Assembly (NCBI GenBank): GCA_964474755.1
Contig: CAYYUG010000034.1
Location: forward strand, 1-41,147
DNA from: GCA-2717185 sp964474755
Lineage (GTDB): Bacteria; Pseudomonadota; Alphaproteobacteria; UBA8366; GCA-2717185
Reading direction: 5' to 3'
Length of the DNA: 41,147 nucleotides
Part shown: positions 25,189-33,064 of the stretch, piece after piece
How positions within the stretch are numbered: position 1 is the first letter of the stretch
Layout: each line of letters begins with the position of its first letter
Notes under the pieces: model-generated
The model's input: only the letters and a program-made list of their open reading frames with translations
Database searches by the model: none
What the model was told of the DNA's origin: nothing
Position numbers and translations under genes: made by a program

Positions 25189-26085
25189 TCAAAGCGGAAC
25201 AGTACCTTTCACGGTCGTCCTCAACATGAGCCGCCGTTGCGGCAGCTCGTAATTATGGGTAGCGAGATGCTGGACGAGGCAATTATCCCAAATCAGAACG
25301 TCACCTCGCTGCCATTTGTGACGATAGTGGAAGTCCGGCTTGACTGTGTGTTGCGCCAATAACTCCAGAATCTCCACCGCTTCATTTTCCGGAATACCGT
25401 CAATCCCAACGCACTCACCCGCAATTACGAAGATGCAGGGTAGACCGGTCACGGGATGCCGCCGGATGACAGGATGCCTTACGGGCGGCAAGGAATCGCG
25501 CTGCGCTTGCGTGATCGGTTTTCGGTTGCTCTTGCCTTCCTGCGCTCGGCGCGCGTGCTTAGCCTCGTAGGAATGCGTCGTTCGGCGTCCGTCGAGCCGG
25601 CCCTTAAGGTCCGTTGGCAAGGCGGCGTAGGCAGCCGCTGTGTTAGCAAAAAGCGTATCACCAAGGGTTAAACCATCATCGTCGACCGGGACCTCCTTGG
25701 CGTAGAGGATCGTTGCCGCCGGCGGCGCGGGGATATAGGACATATCGGTGTGCCATGTAGTGCCCGCATCGCGCAGCCCGATAGGCGCGCCATTTTCAAT
25801 GATGTTGGAGACAATCAGAATTTCCGGATAATCGTGCAGTGAATACTCCGACAGGACATAAGACTCCGTTTCACCAAAACGCTGCGTAAACGCGACCAAC
25901 TGTTTTTCGGTCAGCTGCTGATCACGAAAGCACAGGACGCCATGTTCGGCGAAACTGGCCCGCACCGACTCCATCGTTTTGGCGTCTGGTTCAAGGCTGG
26001 TATCAAAGCCAAGCACATCCGCGCCTAGCACTCCGCCGCTAGGTACAATGTTGTAACCCGTTAAACTCATTGTTGCCGCGCTCAT
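25189..26085 (-). CDS. TauD/TfdA family Fe(II)/2-oxoglutarate-dependent dioxygenase
   Basis: A protein of 298 residues with the TauD pattern: the iron motif WHTDMSY (His112 and Asp114) and the distal His in QHLATHNY near residue 270, then an Arg in RRLMLRT that binds 2-oxoglutarate. The ATILYAKEVP segment after H-x-D is family-typical. TauD-like enzymes hydroxylate small sulfonates, herbicide ethers or other acids and release succinate and CO2. No sulfonate transporter is nearby, so the substrate is unknown. I use the ATG at 26085; a GTG at 26106 and an ATG at 26070 are possible since no start has a clear ribosome site. It is divergent from the PEP mutase family gene. Confidence 0.88.
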   Translation of the reverse strand: MSAATMSLTGYNIVPSGGVLGADVLGFDTSLEPDAKTMESVRASFAEHGVLCFRDQQLTEKQLVAFTQRFGETESYVLSEYSLHDYPEILIVSNIIENGAPIGLRDAGTTWHTDMSYIPAPPAATILYAKEVPVDDDGLTLGDTLFANTAAAYAALPTDLKGRLDGRRTTHSYEAKHARRAQEGKSNRKPITQAQRDSLPPVRHPVIRRHPVTGLPCIFVIAGECVGIDGIPENEAVEILELLAQHTVKPDFHYRHKWQRGDVLIWDNCLVQHLATHNYELPQRRLMLRTTVKGTVPL

Positions 26086-26244
26086 GTCAGTTAGCTTGAA
26101 CTCCACTCGGCAAGGCGAAACCCGTGCGAAGTCCGGTTCGTTTCATTACCTGCCGACGAAGTCTACCATTCCATTGTGGATCTGATCTATTGGAAACGGG
26201 GACGCAAAATTAGAGACCCTAACAGTCGAAGAAAGGACACATTC

Positions 26245-27180
26245 ATGTCCCATGATAGCCAGTTGCCCGGCACCATCCCTGCGGACACCTTTCCCGCGGG
26301 GTTTGCCAACGTTGAAGACCGCACAGCACGGCTGCACAGCCTAGTCGCTGCACCGGAGATAGTGGTTGCGCCAGGAGCATTCGATTGCATCACCGCCCGG
26401 CTGGTTGATAAAGCCGGGTTTCCTGCAGTCTATATCACCGGATCCGGAGTATCGATGAGCGCCCTGGGTGCACCAGATGTTGGTCTGATGTCATATGGCG
26501 AAATTTTCGACCGTGTGCAGCGGATCGCCGATGTCGTGTCAATCCCGGTCATCGCGGATGCGGATACTGGTTATGGCGGTCCCCTGAACATCATTCGCAC
26601 CGTGCGAGACTTCGAGCGGGCCGGCGTCAGCGCCGTTCAGATCGAAGACCAGGCTTGGCCGAAGAAATGTGGTCACGAACCGGGACGGCAAATCGTGCAG
26701 GTAGCCGAAATGGTCGGCCGCATCAAGGCAGCGGTCGATGCCCGCACAGATGGCATTGCGATCGTCGCGCGGACCGATGCCCGCAGCACGGAAGGCCTCG
26801 ACGCGGCGATCGAGCGTGCACATCGCTATGGCGAGGCGGGCGCCGACATCCTGTTTCTGGAATCGCCGGAAAGCGAGGATGAACTCAAAACACTCAATCG
26901 GCAGCTCGAGAAGCCAACGATGGCCAATATGGTCGAAGGTGGGCGCACACCCGTCCTACCTTATCCACAACTGCAACAAATCGGTTTCAGCCTAGCCATT
27001 TTTCCCAATTCGCTGACCCGGTTGCTAGGCAACACCGGCGCGGCGCTAATGGCCGAGCTGAAAAATACCGGCACTACAGCAGGCATGGCAGAGAGTATGC
27101 TCGATCACAAAGGGCTGTGGGACCTATTCGACAATCAACGTTGGCGCACCCTGGAAGACCGTTACGGCACGGCAAAGTAG
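26245..27180 (+). CDS. Isocitrate lyase/PEP mutase family protein
   Basis: A 311-residue TIM barrel of the phosphoenolpyruvate mutase/isocitrate lyase superfamily. Metal and substrate residues are visible: VIADADTGYGG (103-112) with Asp105 and Asp107, QIEDQAWPKKCGH (132-144) with the K-K-C-G-H catalytic loop, and IVARTDAR. The loop cysteine suggests a lyase (methylisocitrate, dimethylmalate or carboxyphosphonopyruvate-type lyase) rather than a mutase. The N-terminal extension of about 35 residues is longer than in PrpB. ATG 26245 with AAAGGA upstream is preferred over an earlier in-frame start at 26176. Its stop lies 5 bases from the stop of the convergent LLM gene. Confidence 0.9.
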   Translation: MSHDSQLPGTIPADTFPAGFANVEDRTARLHSLVAAPEIVVAPGAFDCITARLVDKAGFPAVYITGSGVSMSALGAPDVGLMSYGEIFDRVQRIADVVSIPVIADADTGYGGPLNIIRTVRDFERAGVSAVQIEDQAWPKKCGHEPGRQIVQVAEMVGRIKAAVDARTDGIAIVARTDARSTEGLDAAIERAHRYGEAGADILFLESPESEDELKTLNRQLEKPTMANMVEGGRTPVLPYPQLQQIGFSLAIFPNSLTRLLGNTGAALMAELKNTGTTAGMAESMLDHKGLWDLFDNQRWRTLEDRYGTAK

Positions 27181-27184
27181 GCCG

Positions 27185-28126
27185 CTAGCCGACAAGCGGG
27201 ACAACCTCCTTCATGAACTGATCCATGTTTTCGATTGTCTTAGAAACCGGTGGGCTGCGGAAATCGAAGATCACCTCATGCACGCCCAAATCCTTGTAGG
27301 CACGGAGATCTTCTGCCACCTGCTCCGGCGCTCCTGTGAAAAGCAGCCGATCGTGACCTTCCGGGACCTTGCCTGGATCGTAGGACGGTGCCTTGAAGGA
27401 AATTGTCAGTTCATCATAGCTGCGACCCTCCAACTCGGTCATCGTCTTCAGCTCATCGAGCAGTAGCTTGAATTCCGGCGGATGCAACGGTGATGCAGAC
27501 GTCGCACCCACCGGCTGCCAACCATCGCCAAACTTGGCAACCCGACGCAAGGCTGGCCGGCTATGGCCGCCGACCCAGATTGGCGGATACGGTTTCTGAA
27601 CCGGATGCGGCACACACCGCAAATCCTTGAATGAATAGAACTCGCCCTCGTGCGACACAGGATCCTGCGTCCAGCATTTCTTGAAAATTTCGAGGTATTC
27701 GTTGCTCGAAGCACCGCGTTTGTCGAAGTCGGGCGCCCCCAGCGCCTCAAATTCCTCACGCATCCAACCCACACCGACACCAACCGTGACGCGCCCCTTT
27801 GACAGCACATCGATGGTCGCTAGCATCTTCGCTGTAACAAGCGGGTTGCGATGCGGCAGGATCATGACGCTCGTAACCAAACGCGCGCATTCAGTAATGC
27901 CCGCGATAAAAGCCATCAGCGACAATTGCTCCAGCGCGTCACCCTGTCCAGGGAAACCCCCACCCACCGTATAAGGATATTGCGAGTCAACTGTGACCGG
28001 GAAAACGATATGGTCGCCGATCACGATCGTCGCGAAACCCATTGCCTCGCCCTGCCGCACGATCTCTTCAATCGCGTCCGGTTCGCCCAACGGTCCGCGC
28101 GTCGGCAAATAAAATCCATATCGCAT
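27185..28126 (-). CDS. LLM class flavin-dependent oxidoreductase (TIGR03619-like)
   Basis: A 313-residue bacterial luciferase-like barrel with the F420/FMN-binding pattern ILPHRNPLVTAKMLATIDVLSKGRVTVGVGVGWMREEFEALG (about 98-140, summarised) and PHPVQKPYPPIWVGGHSRPALRRVAKFGDGW (about 190-220). This is the group annotated as 'F420-dependent' though FMN is often the real cofactor in proteobacteria; typical reactions are oxygenations or desaturations of small organic compounds. A separate FMN reductase gene (28224) lies divergently alongside and could supply reduced flavin, which is inference from position. ATG at 28126 has AAGGA at about 8 bases. Confidence 0.92.
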   Translation of the reverse strand: MRYGFYLPTRGPLGEPDAIEEIVRQGEAMGFATIVIGDHIVFPVTVDSQYPYTVGGGFPGQGDALEQLSLMAFIAGITECARLVTSVMILPHRNPLVTAKMLATIDVLSKGRVTVGVGVGWMREEFEALGAPDFDKRGASSNEYLEIFKKCWTQDPVSHEGEFYSFKDLRCVPHPVQKPYPPIWVGGHSRPALRRVAKFGDGWQPVGATSASPLHPPEFKLLLDELKTMTELEGRSYDELTISFKAPSYDPGKVPEGHDRLLFTGAPEQVAEDLRAYKDLGVHEVIFDFRSPPVSKTIENMDQFMKEVVPLVG

Positions 28127-28223
28127 TATCTAAATCCTTCTTGCTTGCGGACCGCTGGCCCGGTACTGCCGATATCTTGACAATACTGTAAAGTGCCTCA
28201 AGCTCCCTTGCTAAGGAATCATC

Positions 28224-28796
28224 ATGTCTAACGCCAAGATCCTAGCCTTCGCCGGCAGCACTCGTGCCGGTTCGCTCAATAAATTGCTGCTGCGCACGGC
28301 TGTCCAAGGTGCCGAGGCAGCAGGCGCTTCAGTAACTGTCATCGACCTCGCCGATTTCCGGATACCGCTCTATGACGGCGACCTGGAAGCTGAGAGCGGC
28401 CTCCCGGAAAATGCGGAGAAGCTGCAGAACCTATTCTTGGAGCATAATGGGCTGCTAATCGCAGCGCCCGAATACAACAGCTCGATCACCCCGGTCCTGA
28501 AGAATACGTTCGACTGGGTATCACGTCGCGACGGCGCCGCCGATCTTCGCTGCTATGCTGGCAAGACGGCGGGATTGATCGCCGCAGGTGGCGGTTCCGG
28601 CGGCATGCGCGGGCTGGTCCATGTGCGGCAGATCCTTAGCAATATCGGTGTCCTTGTCATCCCAGGACAGGCGACGGTGAGCAGCGCTTGGACGGCCTTT
28701 GACAATAAGGGAGACTTAAAGGACGAAGGGCAACGCAATATGGTCGAAAATATTGGCGCTAGTTTGGCCAAAACAGTGGCAAAATTGCACGTTTAA
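28224..28796 (+). CDS. NAD(P)H-dependent FMN reductase (flavodoxin-like)
   Basis: A 190-residue flavodoxin-fold protein. The phosphate-binding loop AFAGSTRAGSLNKLLLR (8-24) and the FMN-contact segment APEYNSSITPVLKNTFDWVSR (about 88-108) are the two signatures of the NADPH-dependent FMN reductase (PF03358) family, also used by quinone and azo reductases. The ribosome site AAGGA stands 6 bases before the ATG at 28224. Divergent from the LLM gene across 97 bases and convergent with the MFS gene, whose stop overlaps its own by 4 bases. Supplying reduced flavin to the neighbouring monooxygenase is plausible but unproved. Confidence 0.93.
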   Translation: MSNAKILAFAGSTRAGSLNKLLLRTAVQGAEAAGASVTVIDLADFRIPLYDGDLEAESGLPENAEKLQNLFLEHNGLLIAAPEYNSSITPVLKNTFDWVSRRDGAADLRCYAGKTAGLIAAGGGSGGMRGLVHVRQILSNIGVLVIPGQATVSSAWTAFDNKGDLKDEGQRNMVENIGASLAKTVAKLHV

Positions 28797-29992
28797 AGCT
28801 GCCTTAAGCGCGGGGCGACCAAAGTGACGACGAGACCAACTGCTACCAGGATGGCCCCGTTCACGGCGAGCGCGTTGGAAAGGCCGATCGCGACAGACAG
28901 CACTCCAAATTGAAGGTGACCAACCGGCGCAATGCCGACCGCCAATACCCACACACCCATTGCCCGGCCGCGCAACTTATTGACGACACTGAGTTGCATC
29001 ATACTCTGCGTCAGTACGTCAGACGACGTCGCCAAGAGAGCAACCAGCCCCACCGCGCAAACTGTGAACAACGACGTCCCTTCAACGGAGAGTAACAGGA
29101 TGCTCGCCCCGAATGCGAAGATCACGAACAGGTAGGCTAGCCCCCTTCGTTGCATTTGTCCCATGAAGGACATCGCCAAACCCGCAATGATACCGCCGGC
29201 TGCACGCGCCGCATGCAGATAGCCCAACCCATCTTCACCCAGATTGAGCCGCGTATTCGCCAATTCCGGCAGCGCTGTAGCAAATGAGAACCCAAATATT
29301 TCTACCGCTGCCGTGATCAGAACGAGCATCATTAGGATGCCATTGCTACGCAATTCGGCAACGTATTCTCGCAGATTTTGGCGCATAGGCGTGTGCTCTT
29401 TTACCGCCGCATCGCCCGCCGAATGAAGCCGAGCAAAAGCCAAATACGCAAGCGCATGCCCAGCCGCTATTACCGCCAGCGCCGCTGGCGCGCCGTAATG
29501 TTTCATGACCAGGCCAATCAGCAAAGCACCTACAAGCTGTCCCGACCGACCACTCAAATTCAGTAGCCCGAGCCCAGACACTACCTGACCGCCGCCAACG
29601 ATATCATAGGCATAGCTGACTCGGACCGGTTGATGGAGTGCCCGCAAGCTCCCCGTCAGCAGCGTAAAGGCGACGATTACCGGAAGGTCGTCGATGCCAA
29701 CGAACAGTAGCGCCGCAAAAGAGAGTTGTAGCGCCACGAAGGTTACTTCCGTGCGCCGCAGCAAAGTGCGACGGTCCATCCAATCAGCCACGGCCCCCGA
29801 CAGCATGCCGAAGACAAGCAAGGGCAAAAAATAGACCGCCATAATTGCACCGATCCATCCGGTCGATTCCGTGATCTGAAATACCAGCGCGCCGAGCACG
29901 ACATGCTCACCACTCATGCCCTGCTGATTGAAGGCAGCACCGAACCATAGGCGGCGGTAATCCGGGTGCCGCAGCGCCGGGAATTGGATCAT
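28793..29992 (-). CDS. MFS transporter (EntS/TetA-like, MFS_3)
   Basis: A 399-residue inner-membrane protein with about 12 hydrophobic helices; between helices 2 and 3 it reads GMLSGAVADWMDRRTLLRRTEV, the MFS loop signature. The N-terminal FPALRHPDYRRLWFGAAFNQQG is typical of the MFS_3 group, which includes siderophore and drug exporters. Substrate and direction cannot be told. I start at the ATG at 29992, which leads directly into the family N-terminus; a GTG lies 15 bases upstream. The gene overlaps the FMN reductase stop by 4 bases in convergent arrangement. Confidence 0.88.
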   Translation of the reverse strand: MIQFPALRHPDYRRLWFGAAFNQQGMSGEHVVLGALVFQITESTGWIGAIMAVYFLPLLVFGMLSGAVADWMDRRTLLRRTEVTFVALQLSFAALLFVGIDDLPVIVAFTLLTGSLRALHQPVRVSYAYDIVGGGQVVSGLGLLNLSGRSGQLVGALLIGLVMKHYGAPAALAVIAAGHALAYLAFARLHSAGDAAVKEHTPMRQNLREYVAELRSNGILMMLVLITAAVEIFGFSFATALPELANTRLNLGEDGLGYLHAARAAGGIIAGLAMSFMGQMQRRGLAYLFVIFAFGASILLLSVEGTSLFTVCAVGLVALLATSSDVLTQSMMQLSVVNKLRGRAMGVWVLAVGIAPVGHLQFGVLSVAIGLSNALAVNGAILVAVGLVVTLVAPRLRQL

Positions 29993-30279
29993 CGTGTTAC
30001 TGCGCACCGAGAGGATGCAGGGATTTCAGCCGTAGGCGCCTAATATTCTTGAATTGAACTAGGTAATCATTGACGACTTCAAACGGGAAAGTTCGTGTGG
30101 TAGCGTCGCGCTGATTCAGCGTGCCAACCATCGAAGCATTCCCCAATTCTTGGTTTGCGGGCTCAGACAAATCCACCTTCCGTCAACGCAACAATAAGCA
30201 TCCAAGGCATGTTTCTACACGTCCTCGTAGCCAAAACACATGGGACAGCATCCAGGCGAAGCCAATGAAATAGCCAATC
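29993..30279. other. Intergenic region, nothing recognised
   Basis: A 287-base gap upstream of the MFS exporter gene and after the GMC oxidoreductase gene. No open frame, hairpin terminator or remnant was convincing. Confidence 0.4.
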
Positions 30280-31887
30280 TCAATCGTTGTCCTCAATGAT
30301 CATGTCGGCTGCCTTTTCGGCGATCATGATCGTCGGGGCGTTGGTATTGCCGGATACTACGTTCGGCATGATTGAAGCATCGACGACCCGCAAGCCGCCA
30401 ACCCCATAGACCCGCAACCTCTCATCTACAACGGCACCTCTGTCGCTTTTCGGGCCCATCTTGCAGGTACTGCTAGGGTGATAGATCGTCGTGCCAATTT
30501 GCCGGGCGGCATCAAGCAATTCCGAATCGGTTTGGCAAACCACGCCAGGGACCAGCTCTTCTTCAATCAGTGGTGCCATCGCAGCACTCTCGATAATCCG
30601 ACGTGACAATCTCATGCCATCGACGACAACCCGTTGATCGAGCGCGGTAGAAAGGTAGTTTGGATGAATCGCCGGAGGCGCCAGCGGATCAGTCGACTTT
30701 AATTTTATTTCGCCCCGGCTCTCCGGCCGCAATTGGCATGTCGAAGACGTGAATGCCGAAAATTTATGTAACCCGTCGCCCGGCTTGTCGGCACTAAGCG
30801 GTTGCATGTGGAATTGCAGATCAGGGGTATCGAGCTCCTGCCGCGTGCGGCAGAAAATATAGACCTGGCTTGCCGCCAGGGTCATCGGCCCGCGCCGCCG
30901 AAATATATAATCTAACCCGATACGCACCATCCCAGTCATAGAGTTTACGTAATCGTTTAACGAGATCGGCTTGTTGATTTTGTATACTGCACGAACCTGA
31001 AAATGGTCCTGCAGATTAGCGCCAACACCGGGTAGAGCCTTAGCGATCGGGATTCCAAACTCATTCAACTGTGCATCTGGGCCTATACCCGACAGGAGGA
31101 GGAGCTTCGGTGAACCGATCGCCCCAGCAGAAAGGATAACTTCACGCCGCGCTTGGAATTTCCGTGACATCCCATCGACAATGACGTCTACGCCGGTTGC
31201 ACGTCCGTTTTGAAGCCGGAGCTTGCTCGTCTGCGCCTTCGTAATAATTTCCAAATTTGAGCGTCTCCGGGCTGGGTTCAGGTAGCCAACCGCCGTGCTC
31301 CAGCGTCTCCCCCGGCGCACGGTCTGCTGAAAGTAGCCGACACCTTCCTGCTGCGGCCCATTCACATCGTTATTGCGCGGGAGACCAATCTCGACCGCGC
31401 CGTTTATAAATCGGTCGCTGAGTTCGCTGTGATACACCGCGTCACTTACAGCCAATGGTCCACCCACACCATGGTGCGTGTCCGCCCCCCGCTCCTGGTC
31501 CTCAGCGCGCTTGAAATAGGGCAGCACGTCGTCGAATGACCAGCCTGCATTCCCGAGCTGTCGCCATTGGTCATAGTCGGCGCGGTTGCCTCGAATATAA
31601 AGCAATCCATTGATCGAACTCGAGCCACCGAGCACTTTGCCACGAGGCCATGCCAGCGACCGGCCATTCAAACCCGGATCAGGTTCGGTTTCGAAGCACC
31701 AATCATATTTTGGATTATGCATGGTCTTGAAGTAGCCGACTGGAATGTGAATCCACGGATACCAATCACGACCACCCGCCTCAAGCAGCAGCACTCGTGC
31801 GCGCCCATCCTCCGAAAGCCGATTCGCCAACACGCAACCCGCAGAGCCTGCGCCAACGATTATGTAGTCGTAAGGTTCTGACGACAT
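30280..31887 (-). CDS. GMC family FAD-dependent oxidoreductase (choline dehydrogenase-like)
   Basis: A protein of about 535 residues with the GMC features: FAD-binding YDYIIVGAGSAGCVLANRLSEDG at the N-terminus, the GMC signature GKVLGGSSSINGLLYIRGNRADYD at about 75-98, the second signature SAGAIGSPKLLLLSGIG, and the C-terminal catalytic region HPSSTCKMGPKSDRGAVVD with the active His, then NTNAPTIMIAEKAADMI. GMC enzymes oxidise alcohols or sugars; choline dehydrogenase and alcohol dehydrogenase assignments are equally open. The frame is open upstream to 31971, but the ATG at 31887 is preceded by AAGG about 6 bases away, and its neighbours overlap a UreG remnant on the other strand. Confidence 0.93.
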   Translation of the reverse strand: MSSEPYDYIIVGAGSAGCVLANRLSEDGRARVLLLEAGGRDWYPWIHIPVGYFKTMHNPKYDWCFETEPDPGLNGRSLAWPRGKVLGGSSSINGLLYIRGNRADYDQWRQLGNAGWSFDDVLPYFKRAEDQERGADTHHGVGGPLAVSDAVYHSELSDRFINGAVEIGLPRNNDVNGPQQEGVGYFQQTVRRGRRWSTAVGYLNPARRRSNLEIITKAQTSKLRLQNGRATGVDVIVDGMSRKFQARREVILSAGAIGSPKLLLLSGIGPDAQLNEFGIPIAKALPGVGANLQDHFQVRAVYKINKPISLNDYVNSMTGMVRIGLDYIFRRRGPMTLAASQVYIFCRTRQELDTPDLQFHMQPLSADKPGDGLHKFSAFTSSTCQLRPESRGEIKLKSTDPLAPPAIHPNYLSTALDQRVVVDGMRLSRRIIESAAMAPLIEEELVPGVVCQTDSELLDAARQIGTTIYHPSSTCKMGPKSDRGAVVDERLRVYGVGGLRVVDASIMPNVVSGNTNAPTIMIAEKAADMIIEDND

Positions 31888-31969
31888 ATTGACCTTAATT
31901 CCATATAGAAAAGCAAAAGTGACATTGCAGTTCTCCATCTTACAAGAAAGAAATCCAACAAAATCAGTC

Positions 31970-32110
31970 ATGGCTATATCTACTGCGGATCGGCCATTCT
32001 ACTTCACCAATCTTAAGGCAGGCGACGGGGTGTCAGGCATCGCGGATTTCATCGTCTCGCTGGGCGGCTTGCCCGACGGCTCTAATGCGATGGAATCAAC
32101 CGCCCTATAA
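31970..32110 (+). pseudogene. C-terminal remnant of urease accessory protein UreG
   Basis: The 46-codon frame reads ADRPFYFTNLKAGDGVSGIA then DFIVSLGGL, which aligns without gaps to the C-terminus of alphaproteobacterial UreG (GDRPFVFTNLKTGDGL..I..FI...GGL). The GTPase domain that makes UreG functional is absent: upstream sequence in all plus frames has no P-loop, and the GMC oxidoreductase promoter region lies there. No other urease gene is present. I read it as a leftover of a lost urease cluster. It ends 20 bases before the ECF11-type promoter at 32130. Confidence 0.7.
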
Positions 32111-32129
32111 ATACATCGCGTGTGACTTA

Positions 32130-32158
32130 TGATCCAAATAGCACCGTGCGCCGTATAC
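32130..32158 (+). promoter_or_regulatory. ECF11 (sigmaE/ChrR-type) promoter of the 58-residue-protein/DUF6134/SDR/SnoaL operon
   Basis: TGATCC (32130-32135), a 17-base spacer and GTATAC (32153-32158) have the same arrangement as the two promoters at 39603-39626 and 39655-39683 around the local rpoE gene. TGATC as a -35 element is established for Rhodobacter sphaeroides sigmaE. Predicted start near 32165, giving a leader of about 22 bases before the GTG at 32187. Confidence 0.75.
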
Positions 32159-32186
32159 ATTTCAAACAATAACGGAGAGGTGCATT

Positions 32187-32363
32187 GTGAGTACGTCAGA
32201 TCTTGGCCGTCACGCGGCTATATTACAGCTTGTTGCGGAACAGCTTAGAAGTGACAACTTTTCAAACGAAACAGAGGCCTTGTATGCGTGTACAGACACA
32301 CTCGAACAAGTCGCCGCAGCATTACTCTGCAATACATCGCCATCATTTTCTGTAAATGTATAG
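32187..32363 (+). CDS. 58-residue protein of unknown function, first gene of a sigmaE-type operon
   Basis: A small gene starting at GTG 32187 with a strong GGAGAGG ribosome site 6 bases upstream and placed 28 bases after a TGATCC-N17-GTA promoter. The product is helical-looking (RHAAILQLVAEQLRSDNFSN, then ETEALYACTDTLEQVAAALL), acidic to neutral, with two Cys (35, 48) and no signal peptide or membrane segment. I recognise no family. The combination of promoter, ribosome site and operon position argues it is translated. The downstream DUF6134 frame opens inside its 3' end (GTG 32288), so translation of the two may be coupled. Confidence 0.55.
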   Translation: MSTSDLGRHAAILQLVAEQLRSDNFSNETEALYACTDTLEQVAAALLCNTSPSFSVNV

Positions 32364-33064
32364 CGTTCCTCCCGAGGGAAATTCGCTATAGCATTAAAAC
32401 AATTTTTATAGGGGTCGCGCTACTTGCTGCGGGCCCTGGATACGGCGAACCGTTATCATGTAAAAGCGAAGACTTGGTGTTCAAGGTCACGCGCAATGGT
32501 GTTCCGGTGGGATACCATAGCGTCTCCCTGTGTCGCGATGGTAAAGAGCTCTTCGCTAAAGCGAAGTTTGAAATCAAGGTAAAATTTTTCGCTTTAGAAC
32601 TGTATTCCGTGGAATATCTTTCACAATCGCATTGGCGCAACGGCAAGCTGTTGGCTCTTCACTCTCGTACAAATGAAAATGGGACAGTCAGTGAGGTGAC
32701 TGCAAAACGACTCAACGATGGTCTCCAAATAACAGGACCAAACGGGACAGAGAAGTTCCAAGGCGAATTAATTCCTACCAATCATTGGAACATCGCTGTC
32801 ACCGAGAGCAGCAGGGTGCTGAACACGATTACGGGTGATGTAAATTCAGTACGTATGCGAGATCTCGGTCTTGAGAGCGTGATCGCGGAAGGACACACGA
32901 TCAAAGCGCGCCGATGGGCCTATACAGGCGACCTTGATAATGAAGTCTGGTACGATCATGACGGTCAGTGGGTAAAAATGCGCTTTCAAGGTAAGGACGG
33001 TTCGACGATCGAACATGTCTGCCAACGTTGTCTGATTCCAGACGATAAGATCACAAATCGTTGA
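32288..33064 (+). CDS. DUF6134 family exported protein
   Basis: A protein of up to 258 residues. A hydrophobic export signal lies at about 36-53 (SIKTIFIGVALLAAGPGYG) followed by a beta-rich domain with repeated amphipathic strands (LVFKVTRNGVPVGYHSVSLC, ALELYSVEYLSQSHWRNGKL, VWYDHDGQWVKMRFQGKD) and a C-terminal CQRC pair. It resembles DUF6134, a periplasmic domain of unknown function. The start is uncertain: GTG 32288 overlaps the 58-residue gene, while a ribosome-like GAGGG is at 32373-32377 followed only by non-standard ATT codons. It is directly followed by the SDR gene (TGATG overlap). Co-transcription from the TGATCC promoter suggests an envelope role in oxidative stress, which is inference. 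Confidence 0.7.
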   Translation: MYRHTRTSRRSITLQYIAIIFCKCIAFLPREIRYSIKTIFIGVALLAAGPGYGEPLSCKSEDLVFKVTRNGVPVGYHSVSLCRDGKELFAKAKFEIKVKFFALELYSVEYLSQSHWRNGKLLALHSRTNENGTVSEVTAKRLNDGLQITGPNGTEKFQGELIPTNHWNIAVTESSRVLNTITGDVNSVRMRDLGLESVIAEGHTIKARRWAYTGDLDNEVWYDHDGQWVKMRFQGKDGSTIEHVCQRCLIPDDKITNR

